From positions 206,031,632 through 206,095,631 of the forward strand of contig JASDDO010000006.1 of the NCBI GenBank assembly GCA_030015575.1: a stretch of DNA of 64,000 bases, written 5' to 3'. Below the pieces are notes generated by a model. It did no database searches. It was not told where the DNA came from and was given only the letters and a program-made list of their open reading frames with translations. The translations under genes and the position numbers were made by a program. Shown in pieces: positions 30,880-41,863 of this stretch. Source of the stretch: Agapanthus africanus (taxonomy: Eukaryota; Streptophyta; Magnoliopsida; Asparagales; Amaryllidaceae). The first letter of the stretch is position 1. Every line of letters starts with the position of its first letter.

Positions 30880-33045
30880 TGTTAGTTATGTGTATGCCCT
30901 AGAGGCCATTATTGTACATATGATGTATATTATAGTGGGTTCTTGGACATATAGAGAGAGGACTTTCTTGCTCGACATGATAGTATGCTATATGGTTGCT
31001 CTATGTCTTAACATGTAGAATTGTATTGGGATACTGTCTTGCTCTCACATGTTGATAAAGCCCTTAAGATGTATACTTGACTACCAGGACTATGATGGAG
31101 ATCATACTAGTGGAGCCAGGGTATTCTACAAGTACATCCTTTAATTGTTCCTAGTCGATGGTGTATCGAGACATGGCATCGATATTCCAGAGTAGACAAG
31201 CGTATACGCTTCTTGACCCATATGATGGGCGATGGATGATCCCACATCCATTGGTGTTTAACATCAAAGATGGTGTACGGGTGCTCAGTGGAGACTGGGT
31301 ACACTGAACGTACTCGCCGAGAACTCCAAGTTGGTATTATACCTATCGTCAGGTAGTAGTTCTCAGGTGACACTGGTATATGTTAGTCTGTAGACCCGAG
31401 ATCGTCATAGAGTCTTGTGTGATTCCCACTGTGCTTTGATTTCCGCCTCACAATGTTCAAGAGAACGTGCACAACGGTGGCTTCTGGGTATAGTCCCAAA
31501 TCACATAGAGGCAATTAGCGATAGGAGGGGATTCGTCTCTCCCGGTATTGGGTGTTGATGTTGCGCTGTGCTCGATTGGCTATAACAGGAAGTCCCTGGC
31601 CACGGCTGATATGGAGATCTACCGGTAAGTGTTACCAATAGTTTCTCGACCCGTTATGAGCCTCACATCGGCACGACTTATCAGTTACTGGGGGTCTGAC
31701 ATTTACCACCCCTAGACTAAATATGCGACATATCAGATGTAGAGACCAGAATGTACTGTAGTGTTACTAACAGGCTTTACATGAGTAAGAGCAGGCTTGC
31801 TTGTTGATCTTTTGATCGCTCAATACCCGGATAGCCGTTACGTCCAGCTAGTACCGCTGACGGCTTGTGGGTGCTTGATATGATCATCACCTACTGTCGG
31901 CGTATTGACGAGTCTTTAGAGTCCTACACAGAGGTTTACTGGCTCACGCAAAACGAAGTAGGAGCACATATGTGATATGTGTGGGACCGAAATTAATACG
32001 AGTATGTGATACCGTATTCTATTCTCACGATTTATAATATCGGTCAATTATATGAGATATAGCCGGGTTATCGAATCAAGCGTTAATTCGATAAGTTGAT
32101 ACAAATAATATTAGTCGATCATATGAGATATAGCCAGATTATTAAATCAAGCGTTGATTTAATAATTTAATGTATAATTATATATTTGATATATTAATTT
32201 TCATTAACTAATATTAACTCACTTAAAGCATTTCTTTTCTCACTTATGCATTTAATATATATGTGATATATATTAATTGTAATTCTTATTGTGTCATGGT
32301 TGATGCCACATGCTATATGGGTGCATGAGACTCACACCATGCTCATGATAATGTAGGGTTTATTTATTTAGTGTAAATCAAATATTAGTTGGAAATTAGT
32401 CACATGGGTGAGCTTAGTGGAAGCTTGTAGAACCATTGACTTAGTCTACTAGATATTTATTAATCCAACCATTAACTTAAGCCATGGTTAAGTCTCTACA
32501 TGAGTTATATGAGATATTTTCTCACCCATTGTTGCCATAACATTATCTTCTTCATCATCATCCTCATCAAGAGTGAGCTCTCTAGATTTTTGAGAGGTGA
32601 GGAAAAATAGTGAGAAAAAGAATTCTAAAGTGAGAAAAAATCCGACTTCATCATCTTCTCCTAGATTAGCCATTTAGTTTAGGGTGTTAGCTTCAATAAT
32701 CTCTAATTAGTGAAGAGGTAGCTTGGGTTGGTGTCTCCTCGACGTAGATCATTTTCGGCCTCGAAGACTTCGTGCAAGCTTGTTCCTTTCATCTAGTGGA
32801 GACATTCTAGAGTCCGGAAGATCACTACTTGGAGCGAAGGGACTACTACACGGAGCTATTGAAGTGAAGGACCGGTATACAAAGGTTGTATTCCTTGTTC
32901 ACATAGATGTAAAGTTGTTTACATGTTGTTTCGTCTAAATCACTAGTTAAGATTCTAGGGTTAGGGTTGTTTAGCATGGCAAATTTTTGAAAATGGCATG
33001 GACGATGCCTCCCGAAACCTTGCTGTCGTGCTAGGCATTCCTACA
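30880..33045 (+). repeat. E3 3' LTR
   Basis: 2166 bases, TGTTAG...CCTACA, aligned end to end with the E1 and E7 LTRs. It is the sense counterpart of 13292-15479. Near its end an AAAG|GTTGTA replaces the AG|GTATAA of E4. No TSD can be tested because the 5' LTR is missing. Confidence 0.9.
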
Positions 33046-35474
33046 TATATATGTAGGTGTGTATGTTTATATATATACATATATATGTGTGATGATGATA
33101 TTATATGTTATGGATATGAGTCGATATGATCGGGCATGATGACGTGAGATTCTGATATGTGTTTGAGTCGAGACACCGTATGTGATGCTATATAATAAAG
33201 GATCGTTGGGCGATATGTATTCAAACATAAGATGACATGTGATTTGATGATATTAGAATGTACGAGACCTTAGATCCGTACCACTGATTTATGATATTGA
33301 AATTGTACGACGATTGATACCATGCGAATGATGATTTATTTTTATATATAACCCGTACCCTCGACTTTAAGGATGTCGTACGATGGATTTTACCGTACGA
33401 GAAGTATATGATGATTGATCCGCACTCTTGACTCGAGGATGCCGTACAATGTATTTTTACCGCACATGATGATATAAGGATGGATCGCCGACTATTAGAT
33501 ATATCGATTGGGGACATTATAGATTTATTATCACCTTTGACTAGGTTCTTAGTTTAGTCATTAGTTGCGTAGATATAGGTTTACTTAGGCTCGAGTAATA
33601 CCTATTTTCAAAATCGACGAATCGTAGGCTTTTTCAAAGAATAATACTAGGGAAGCTACAGATTTTGAAAGGAAATCCTTTTTCTTAAAACACCGTAGTC
33701 CCTATTTTTCTAAAAGCAACGATTAATGCTTTTTAAATATGATGAACGGTATGGTTCGTATATAGTTGTTATACCTTATTGTTGCTTTTGCTGTTTGCTT
33801 TCTGTTATGATCTTGTCTGCTTGGACACCTGCACTATTACCGATGTTGGTAATTTCCATGTCACGCACAGTGTAGTAATCGTTATTACATTATATACACT
33901 GACGGTTGTAGCTAAGTAGCATTGTTTAGCATCCCTGATGTCCTATGCTAGTTTAGACTAACATTCCTTACTTAGATGCCACATGCATTCGCATACATAC
34001 ATTCTGATTATATACTGCAGTTGGGTTATATGTCGATATTCATTGTTCGTTATTTAGCTCACGATTTTGATATTTCTGTATTCATGAGATTTCATGGATT
34101 TGGGGAAAACCGCAAAGGAAATTTATAAACTTATTATCATTTATAAAATGCAAAGTGCGGTTTTCTCGTCATATGATGTGTGTGGCGTCCACCATGAGTT
34201 TTCTCGATTCTTGACCCACGTGTGTATACATACCCTATTCGAGGGGGGAATCCGTCTGCGGGTACACGGTAGGCCCGGTGCGGTACCCCCGGGCAAGAGG
34301 ATCGTATAGAAAGACAATGAGTCCGGCATGGGAGCACTACCGACCGGTGATTATGTTGGACCCGGGAGTTATCCAGAGGATACCGAACGGAGTCGTGTGA
34401 TTGATATATTTGAGGGCCGATCTGAGGATGCGGCGCCCGAGATATATGAGGATATTGTATTATAGATGGATACGACTCTCATGATGTCTTCGAGTGTCGA
34501 TACTGGGCACTCAGGCTTTATCTTGATTTAGTGTGTCGTTGCTTGGCACACATTATTTTATTCATTTACATTCATGCTTATGTCTACATATTACTGTTAC
34601 CACTTTATGTCACGGACACGAGTATCTGACTTTACACATATGTCTATCTTATTACCTCTACTGTTACTCGATGTTGTCGTGTTACTATTATTATTTTGTT
34701 GTACTGTATTACCTAGGAGATGGTCATACATTCGGTTTCTACTCGCTGATGTCTTCTACTCACGAGTTAGCAACTCACCCCCGTTGTGCCACAGTTTCTT
34801 ACCGGTTTTGCCGTACAGGTTTCGTTGCGTCTTGTTGGCACATCACTTCCTTCTGGGTGATTGCAATGTTAGGTAGGGCACATTGCATCGTGACCACTAT
34901 TATATACATGTGTTTATTTTTTCAGTTGTATCTAGTTAAAAGCTCCATCAACAAGACTATGTATATTTATAGACTTCGAAACACCTCTTGTATATTCTTT
35001 TGGCCTTAGAGTCATGCTCTTGTATTCATTATTGTTGGGATTTTTCTTGGTGATACTTTAGCTTTCTTGCTTTCTTTATGTGTTTTGGTCCTCGCCCTTC
35101 GGCGTTGTATATTTACTTTATTGTGTGGTTGTTTCCGCCATTTGGCGAAAAGCTAGCTCCCGCTTGGGAATGCCTTATATATATTATAGCTTGTATTCGT
35201 TTTTGAGTTAAAATTTACAAAGGAGGTGCTGCCCAAATTTTCAATGACGAAAATATTTTCAAGTTAGATACAAGCATTGTGTTTTCGTACATTGTTATCT
35301 ATGTTTTAAAGAAAGAACGAGATTTCAGTAAAAACCTTATTTCAAACTCCACCTCCACTATTTTCCCCTAAAAGGTTTAGATTTTTTGGTCTTTTGGCTT
35401 ACTTGAATCAGGTGGGGTCTTTTAGACTTCACATGATTCAAGTGCCAGTCACGTGCCTTTTTCGGGTCGTGACA
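33046..35474 (+). repeat. Probable Ty3/gypsy (Del/Tekay-like) LTR sequence
   Basis: Not homologous to the copia elements. It ends in TTCGGGTCGTGACA, a terminus I associate with Del/Tekay LTRs, and has GGAGGTGCTGCC followed by AAATTT near 35223, also common in such LTRs. The start is an AT-repeat (33046-33105) adjoining E3, so the 5' end is probably truncated. No PBS follows 35474, so it is a solo LTR or a fragment. A 158-residue open frame at 34533-35009 has low-complexity Tyr/Leu/Cys-rich composition and no recognisable motif, so it is not called. Confidence 0.4.
33353..33486 (+). repeat. Imperfect 67-base tandem repeat
   Basis: Two adjacent units starting CCGTACCCTCGAC and CCGCACTCTTGAC, each followed by GATGYCGTAC and TTTTACCG blocks; a weaker relative precedes them. 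It lies inside the gypsy-like LTR sequence. Confidence 0.5.
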
Positions 35475-36078
35475 CGTTAATACGCTGGCAGTGGGTTTAA
35501 CCACAATCATGTCAGCGGCACTAGCTGCATGTAACGGATACTCAGTTATTGAGTGAAAGGAAGGCCGACAAGCTAACTCATCCGTACCCCTGCTGTGCCT
35601 GTCTATGACAATCTTTTTACAGTCCAGTCTGTTCATCTAAGAGTATCGCATACAGGGTCTAGGTGGTGGAAAAAGTCAGACTCCTAATAAGGCGATATTT
35701 CATGTCGTTGTGAAGCCCATCACCCACTGAGAAACTACTGATCCAAATCAGTAATTCTCTTCCACCTTTGCCAAGAATTTCTGGTGATGGCCACCCGTGC
35801 ACAACACGACATCTATTCCCAATACCGGGAGAGACGAATCCCCGACGATCCGCTTACTGCCACCATGTGGCTCGGGACTGTACCCTACTAAAACCTGTTT
35901 ACACAACTCTTTTGAGCCGTGGTAGTGTAGTAATCTATGCACAGTGGGAACTCACACGAGGAAAATGACGATCTCAATTGACAGACTAACCTGTATTCAT
36001 GTCACCTGAGAACTGCTATTTGAAAATAGGTATAATATAATCTAGCATGTTCCCGGCGAGTCTGTCCAGTGTAACTCT
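35475..36078 (-). repeat. Copia LTR fragment
   Basis: About 600 bases matching the middle of the E2 LTR (about 3189-3787), including CGCTGGCAGTGGGTTTAACC and the CAATACCGGGAGAGACGAA block. Both ends are broken, with no TG/CA terminus. A scrap of an older element. Confidence 0.7.
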
Positions 36079-36898
36079 GTGAAATTTCAGAAAATATAAA
36101 TAATATTTTTCGAATTTAAACAATAAATTAATAAATTTTATGAAAACAATACGAGTATGGATTTGAGTTTTCGTAGAATGGTATAATTATATACCTATAT
36201 TTTGGAAAGTATTTAGATATTAATATGAATAACTATTTATAAAAGCATTTATTGGATTTGGGATTTTATAAATCTTTATACAATTATTTACATACAAGTT
36301 TATGTTAAACTTGGTTAGTAGATTACTAATTATTCATTAAACCAAATCCATTTTTTTAACCATGTTTACTGTGCCATGACACATTGCATTTTGTTTCCTG
36401 CATGGTTTCATTTTAGTTGTTGTTGTTTTGTTTTTAAGGAAAAGAAAAAGGGAAAAGAAAAGAAAAGGAAATATTATGAGAGAGGAAACATGATTTGACC
36501 ATGATTTATGAGGAGAGAGAGTGTGATAAATAGAGGGGGGGAGGTGGTTCTACAACCATCCATTTTCCACTTCATCATTTCATTCATCTTTCTTCATCAT
36601 CTCCTCCGTTCTCTTCAACTCCTCGAAAACCCTCACTACTACCCTACAATCATCCTCAAAACCAACTCCAAATCTCACACAATTTTCACAAAAATTATTC
36701 CTAAGCTCACTACAAGTATCATGGTTGGATCAAGTTGGAGTTTTGAGCACTTTGGATCATCTAGGAATTTTCTTGAGTTGCTTTTACAAGGTATAACTCT
36801 TAATCCTTTGTTAAATCCTTGAGTTCTTACTTTCACTTTCAATTTAGAGTTAAAAAGGTTAAGCCTTGTGATCTTGAAAAATTCTAGGATGAGGATTA
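36079..36898 (+). repeat. Unclassified LTR-like sequence, possibly gypsy U3-R
   Basis: A/T-rich start, then a purine run (36440-36480), a TATA-like GATAAATAGA at about 36525, and a pyrimidine-rich CTTCATC stretch typical of plant LTR leaders. An AAG|GTATAAC sits near 36788. Interrupted at 36898 by E5. A 104-residue open frame (36508-36822) is leader-like sequence, not a convincing gene. Family assignment is a guess. Confidence 0.3.
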
Positions 36899-38833
36899 TG
36901 TTAGATATGTATGCCTTAGAGGCCTGTATTGTATAAGATCCTAGGTATGTATATGTACAAAAACAATCATTGCTCAAAATGATAGTATGCTAACTGGTTT
37001 ATCTTCATCTTAATGTCTTATGTATTGTATTTCATATCTTTATATACATGTCGATGACGCCCTTAGGATTATGCTTGACTGTCAGGATTATGATGTAGAT
37101 CATACTAGTGGGGCCTGGGGAGTCTATAAGAATATCCTTTAATAGTTCCTAGTCGAGGGTATATCGAGACAGGCCATCGATATTACCAGAGTAGACTAGT
37201 GTGTACGTTTCTTGACCCAAGGGGCGTTGGTTGATCCCACAACCATTGGTGTTTGACATCAAAGATTGTACACAAGTGCTCATTGGAGAATGGGTACACC
37301 GAACATGACTCGCCGAGAATTCCTAGATGGTATATATACCTATTGTCATATAGCAGTTCTCTGGTGCCACTTGTACAGGTTAGTCTGTTGACCCGAGATC
37401 GTCATAGTGCCTTGGGTGATTCCCACTGTGCTTTGATTTCCTCCCTACAACGACTCTACTGAGTCGTGCAAACAGGTGGATTTTTGGTACAGTCCCGAAT
37501 CACATGCAGGCAGTGAGGGATGGGAGGGGTTTCATCTCTCCCGGTATAGGGAGTTGATGTCGTGCTATACTTGATCGACCATAACAGTAAATCCCTGGCC
37601 AAGGTTCTCGAGATTTACTGATAAGAGTTATCAGTAGTTTCTCGAACCGTTATGGGCAGTAAATCAGCATGACTTATAAAGTTACTGGGGTCTGACATTT
37701 ACCACCCCTAGACTTCATATGCGACGTATCAGACGAAGAGACCGGATTGTACAGTAATTGTTGCTTACAGGCTCGTTAGGGTTGTGATGAGTTCGCTCGT
37801 CGGCCACCTTTTCGTCATGTACCTGGGTAGCCGTTACGCACAGCTGGTGCCGCTGACGTACTTGTGGTTAAATCCACTGCCAGCGTACTGTCGAGTCTAG
37901 AGAGTCCCATATAGAAGGTTCCCTGGTTCAGGCAAAAGATATAGAGGCCGTAAGTTGTTACGGCATGGTTTCGATCATGTTCGTGTAATTGTTACAGGAA
38001 TAATGATCGGAAGGATAATACTGGTAGGCTTTGGTTTAAGCCGGATACCGGTATTATAATATTGGATTATTTGTATTCGTATTTTTCGAAATTCGGATAC
38101 GGATATACTTATACGGTATACGGTAGAGGGGTTTTCTTGTAATTGTTACATGAATACATTCTAGAAGGAGACACCACATAATTACATATTTATTTTGTGA
38201 AAAAAAATAAATGAGGTGGAATTTGAAAAAGTCTAAGCATGGATAAAGGAATGAATTCTTTCATTTTTTTTATTCATTTGGAGTTACTATTGAAGCATGG
38301 TGCATTTTTTTAATGCATGCTTCAATTATTTTCATTTGAGCCATATTATTTTTTCCACGCTTGATTTTTTCATTCATCACTTTGACATTTTCTCTCCTCA
38401 TTCTCTCCTTCTTCCTCCTCTTTACTTTAACCTTGACATGAGTTGTGAATCAAAAGCTCAGAGCAAAAACATAATCCAATACTTGATCTCTGCATCATCT
38501 AAGTGATCTCTTCTAGCAAACTCGATCTCTTAGTTAAACTCTTGTGAAGAGTTTGTAGCTTGTTCGATAGCTCCCGGGTGGATCGTCTTAGATCTTGAGG
38601 TGGCCGTCGACCGAGCTCTTTACAACCACAAGGAGCTTAGGAGTCACATTCAAAAGAAGACCCAAAGGACCGGTTCATTAGGTATAGCATTATCTTAGTA
38701 GATTAGATCTCTAGATCGTTTTCCTAGTTAAGGTTTAAGCACAAGATCTTAGTTTATGTGGGTGTTGCATGCAAGAAATTTTTTTTTTGCGCTTCCGCCT
38801 CCTCATAAGTGTTGTGAGAGTGTGCAACATCCA
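36899..38833 (+). repeat. E5 5' LTR
   Basis: About 1.93 kb beginning TGTTAGATATGTATGCC. It is homologous in its middle to the other copia LTRs but more diverged. The exact end is uncertain (CA at 38829 or 38833), since the gap to the PBS is 6-10 bases rather than one. AG|GTATAG lies near 38681/38682. Confidence 0.75.
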
Positions 38834-38839
38834 CTAATA

Positions 38840-38851
38840 TGGTATCAGAGC
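38840..38851 (+). other. E5 primer-binding site
   Basis: TGGTATCAGAGC in plus orientation, shortly after the E5 LTR; initiator tRNA-Met type. Confidence 0.85.
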
Positions 38852-38866
38852 CTATCTTAAACCTTA

Positions 38867-38871
38867 AATAG
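38867..38871. repeat. Target site duplication AATAG of E6 (left copy)
   Basis: AATAG directly before the TGTAGG end of E6; repeated at 49542-49546 directly after its other end. Confidence 0.9.
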
Positions 38872-40672
38872 TGTAGGGTTCCTATCGACGGCAGCAAGAT
38901 TTTGGGAGGCATCGTCCATGCCATTTTAAAAATTTTGCTGTTAAAAAGAACTCTAAACTAGAATCGATAACTAGAAATAATACGGAAACACTTGTAAACC
39001 ATTTACAACTAAGTGAAAATGAAATACAACCTTTGTAGATCGGTCCTTCACTTCATAAGCTCCTTGTACTAGTCCCTTCGCTGCGATCATTGAACTCCCG
39101 GACTCTTGGACGGCTCCATGAGAAGAGCGCAACGGTCTTGCTTGAAGTCTTCGAGGCCGAAGATGATCTACGTCGAGGGAATACGAACTCAAGCTACCAC
39201 TTCACCAAAGTGAAGCAAACACCCTATATTAAAGTGCTAATCTAGTAGAGGATGGTGAAATAGGATGTGGGCTCACTTTAGAATTTCTTTTCTCACATTA
39301 TTTCTCACTTTGGATCAAACCCTAGAAAGCTTTTGGCCTTGAGGAAGAAGATGAACAAATAGATGAGAATGAAAATAATTAAGTAAGTTAGCTAACCATG
39401 GGTGAGTGGGTATCATATACTAATTCATGTAGAGACATAACCATGGCTAATTATAGTGGTTAGGTTAATAAATATTCTAAGTAAAATAAAATGGGTGGAC
39501 TTTGTCAAAGCACTCACAAGCTTCTACAAGCTTCATGCTTTATACAATTATCCATTAATTTTGTATTTACTTTGAATATTAAAACCCCGCCATTATAATT
39601 AGTATGGTGTATGTCTCTACACCCATGTAGTGTGTATCAACAACCATGATACAAAACTAAACAATGCACATTAATATATATCACATATATATTACATGTA
39701 CACACAAGTGAGAAAAGAATACTTTAGTGAGCCAATGTAAGTTAATGTAAATTAGTATATCAAATATACAATAATACACTAAATTATTAAATCAACACTT
39801 GATTTAATAATCCGGCTATATCACATATAACCGACTAACACTAAATGACCAACTTATCGAATCAACACTTGATTCGATAACCCAGCTATATCACATATAA
39901 CCGACCGATACAATAGTCGCGAGAATAGAATACGGTATCACATACACGCATAATTCTCGGTCCCGCACATATCACATATGCGCTCCTATTTCGTTTTGCC
40001 TGAGCCAGTAAAACCTCTAAATAGGACTGTAAAGACTCGTCAATACGCCGGCAGTAGGTGATGATCACATAAAGCACCCACAAGCCGTCAGCGATACTAG
40101 CTAGAAATAACGGCTACCCGGTTATTGAGCGATCAGAAGATCAGCAAGCAAGCCAGCTCCAACTCCTGCAATAGCCTGACAGTGATACTACCGTACAGTC
40201 CGGTCTCCTCATCTGATATGTCGCATATCAAGTCTAAGGGTGGTAAACGTTAGACCCCAATAACTGATAAGTCATACCGATATGAGGCTCATAACAGGTC
40301 GAGAAACTAGTGGTAACACTAACCAGCAAATCTCTAAACCAGCCCTAGCCAGGGAGTTCTCGGCGAGTCCGTCCGGTATATCGATGCCCTGTCTCGATAA
40401 ACCCACGATTAGGGACCTTAAAGGATGTACTTATGGACTACCGTGGCCCCACTAGTACGATCTGCATCATAGTCCTGGTAGTCAAGTACACATCCTAAGG
40501 GCTTTACCGACATGTAACAGAGAGACAATCAGTGTACATGTTAAGGTAAAGAGTAACCAGATAGCATACTATCATGTCGATCAAGAAAGTCTTCCCTATA
40601 TATGTTCAAGAATCCACTACAATATACATCTCATGTATAGTAATGGCCTCTAGGGCATACATATAACTAACA
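38872..40672 (-). repeat. E6 3' LTR, internally deleted
   Basis: 1801 bases against 2100 for its partner. Most of the shortfall is around 40350-40380, where sequence jumps from the GCCAGGGA block to GGAGTTCTCGGCGAG and then to TATATCGATGCCCTG. Confidence 0.88.
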
Positions 40673-40683
40673 ATCTCCCACTT
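40673..40683 (-). other. E6 polypurine tract
   Basis: AAGTGGGAGAT on the minus strand, directly against the 3' LTR. Confidence 0.82.
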
Positions 40684-41018
40684 GCTCCAGGGCCATCTGA
40701 TAACAGTGGTTTAGTATCTCATACTCTACCATCCCATAAAAGTCTCTCTCTGGGTACAGGCCTTTATGAGTGGATCCTTCGTGTTGTCCTCCGAGTCTAC
40801 TCTCCTAACCTCGATCCCCTGGAGATCAACCATCTCCATGATCAGGTGATACTGCCTTAGAATATGTATGGATCACTGATGGGACGGGCGTTTCTAGGCA
40901 TAAGCCACAACCCTATTGTTACACAATGGTAGGAACAAAGTTCATTTCATGAACTAATATACACCCAGACTGCCTCTTTGGTAGCATCTTTGGTAGCGAT
41001 GTATCCATCCTTTATCAT
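40684..41018 (-). pseudogene. E6 RNase H C-terminal remnant
   Basis: Degraded sequence aligning with the end of pol in E7 (53573-53930) and E3. It shares with E7 the loss of the segment around the CDNNGA motif, so E6 and E7 come from the same subfamily. It is cut at 41018 by the CACTA terminus. Confidence 0.7.
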
Positions 41019-41486
41019 CACTACTACAAATAAGGGTTGCCCCTACGGATTTATCGGTAGGGGCAACCCACTGCCCCTACGGATATATACGTAGGGGCGA
41101 AAAAAGACCCCGTAGGTGCAAAGGCCGCAGGTGCAAGTTGAGGCTCTGAACTTGCCCCTACGGACAAATTGATGCCCCTACGGATATCTCGGTAGGTGTT
41201 ATAGCCCCTACGGAGTACCCCGTAGGGGTAATAAAATCATATATTTAATTTTTTTTTGAATATATTGTATATACCTACGGATATATCCGTAGGTCCTTTT
41301 TCTACCCCTACGGATAACTCCGTAGGGGATATAAAGTAGCCCCTACGGATAGGTCCGTAGGGGCCTTCCCAACACCCTGCACTGAGATCGGGGGGAAAAT
41401 ATCAGGAAACCTGATATTTTGCCCCTACGGATAAATTTGTAGGGGATAAACAGTTGCCCCTACGGACATATCCGTAGGGGCACTCC
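41019..41486. repeat. CACTA terminus and subterminal palindrome array
   Basis: After the CACTA end come about eleven copies of a motif around CCCCTACGGA. Most are paired with TCCGTAGGGG six or so bases later, so each unit is itself a near-palindrome of about 27 bases. Some are half-units. In En/Spm elements the subterminal repeats bind the TNPA-type accessory protein; here the palindromic form suggests a dimeric binder (inference). Confidence 0.75.
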
Positions 41487-41570
41487 TGCCGCCCCTCGCT
41501 GCTCCCGACATCGTCATCAAATCTAGATAAACGGTTCGTGGACGCATTAGACAATCATTAAAAGTATTGA

Positions 41571-41783
41571 CTATATATGATCTAGAGCGTAAAATGTGAA
41601 GTAATAATATAACATTACTGATAACCTTTTTCGTTTCGTGGGCGCATCATACATATCTACTTGGATTTCATCGTCGATGTCATTTCTAACCCACGTAACT
41701 TCATGATCGGTCGAAGACAACCCGTCCTTCGAAACAGACGGTCGGAGCACTTTAAGCCTTCTCTCTTCTTCGGTCGAAGACAA
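41571..41783 (-). pseudogene. Possible C-terminal exon of CACTA transposase
   Basis: A 70-residue open stretch downstream of the main transposase frame, containing a twice-used LSSTxxE/D phrase, a charged WVRNDIDDE segment and a basic TKRKR tail. It lies within the element and on the transposase strand, so a terminal exon is plausible. I cannot match it to a known domain. The exon expected directly after the splice site at 41874/41873 is not recognisable. Confidence 0.3.
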
Positions 41784-41863
41784 CCCCTAATGAGAATATG
41801 TTGAATAAATAAACACGGGCATACATGACAAAAATAAATTTATAAATTGCGCGAAACGAAAAA

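Larger units (their letters stand above)
15480..33045 (+). mobile_element. E3: gag-less Ty1/copia element, 5' LTR lost, split by E4
   Basis: A plus-strand element. It has a leader (15480-15809 and 25965-27591), gag remnant, decayed pol, PPT and a complete 3' LTR (30880-33045). The leader is in register once E4 and one GGATG are removed. The 5' LTR, PBS and first part of the leader are missing at the junction with E1. Of the three gag-less elements it keeps the most readable pol. Confidence 0.88.

Noticed and set aside
1..33045. The E1/E2 and E3/E4 halves as one large inverted duplication.
   Set aside because: E2 and E4 have different target duplications (CCAAT, GGATG), lie at different leader positions and differ in age and loop type, so they are independent insertions in two related elements.
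34533..35009. A 158-residue open frame in plus orientation, the longest outside the transposon proteins.
   Set aside because: Low-complexity Tyr/Leu/Cys-rich composition, no recognisable domain, and it lies in gypsy-like LTR sequence.
33046..35477. A complete solo gypsy LTR with target duplication.
   Set aside because: The bases before the TGTAGG candidate start (ATATA) and after 35474 (CGTTA) do not match, and the start lacks the expected TGTCACGACC.
36508..36822. A possible small host gene of 104 residues after a TATA-like site.
   Set aside because: Composition and context fit the R-U5 part of an LTR; no conserved motif and no splice-supported continuation.
41031..41486. A CRISPR-like array because of regularly repeated palindromes.
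   Set aside because: Spacers are not unique sequences of constant length, the array abuts a CACTA terminus, and the context is a plant transposon.
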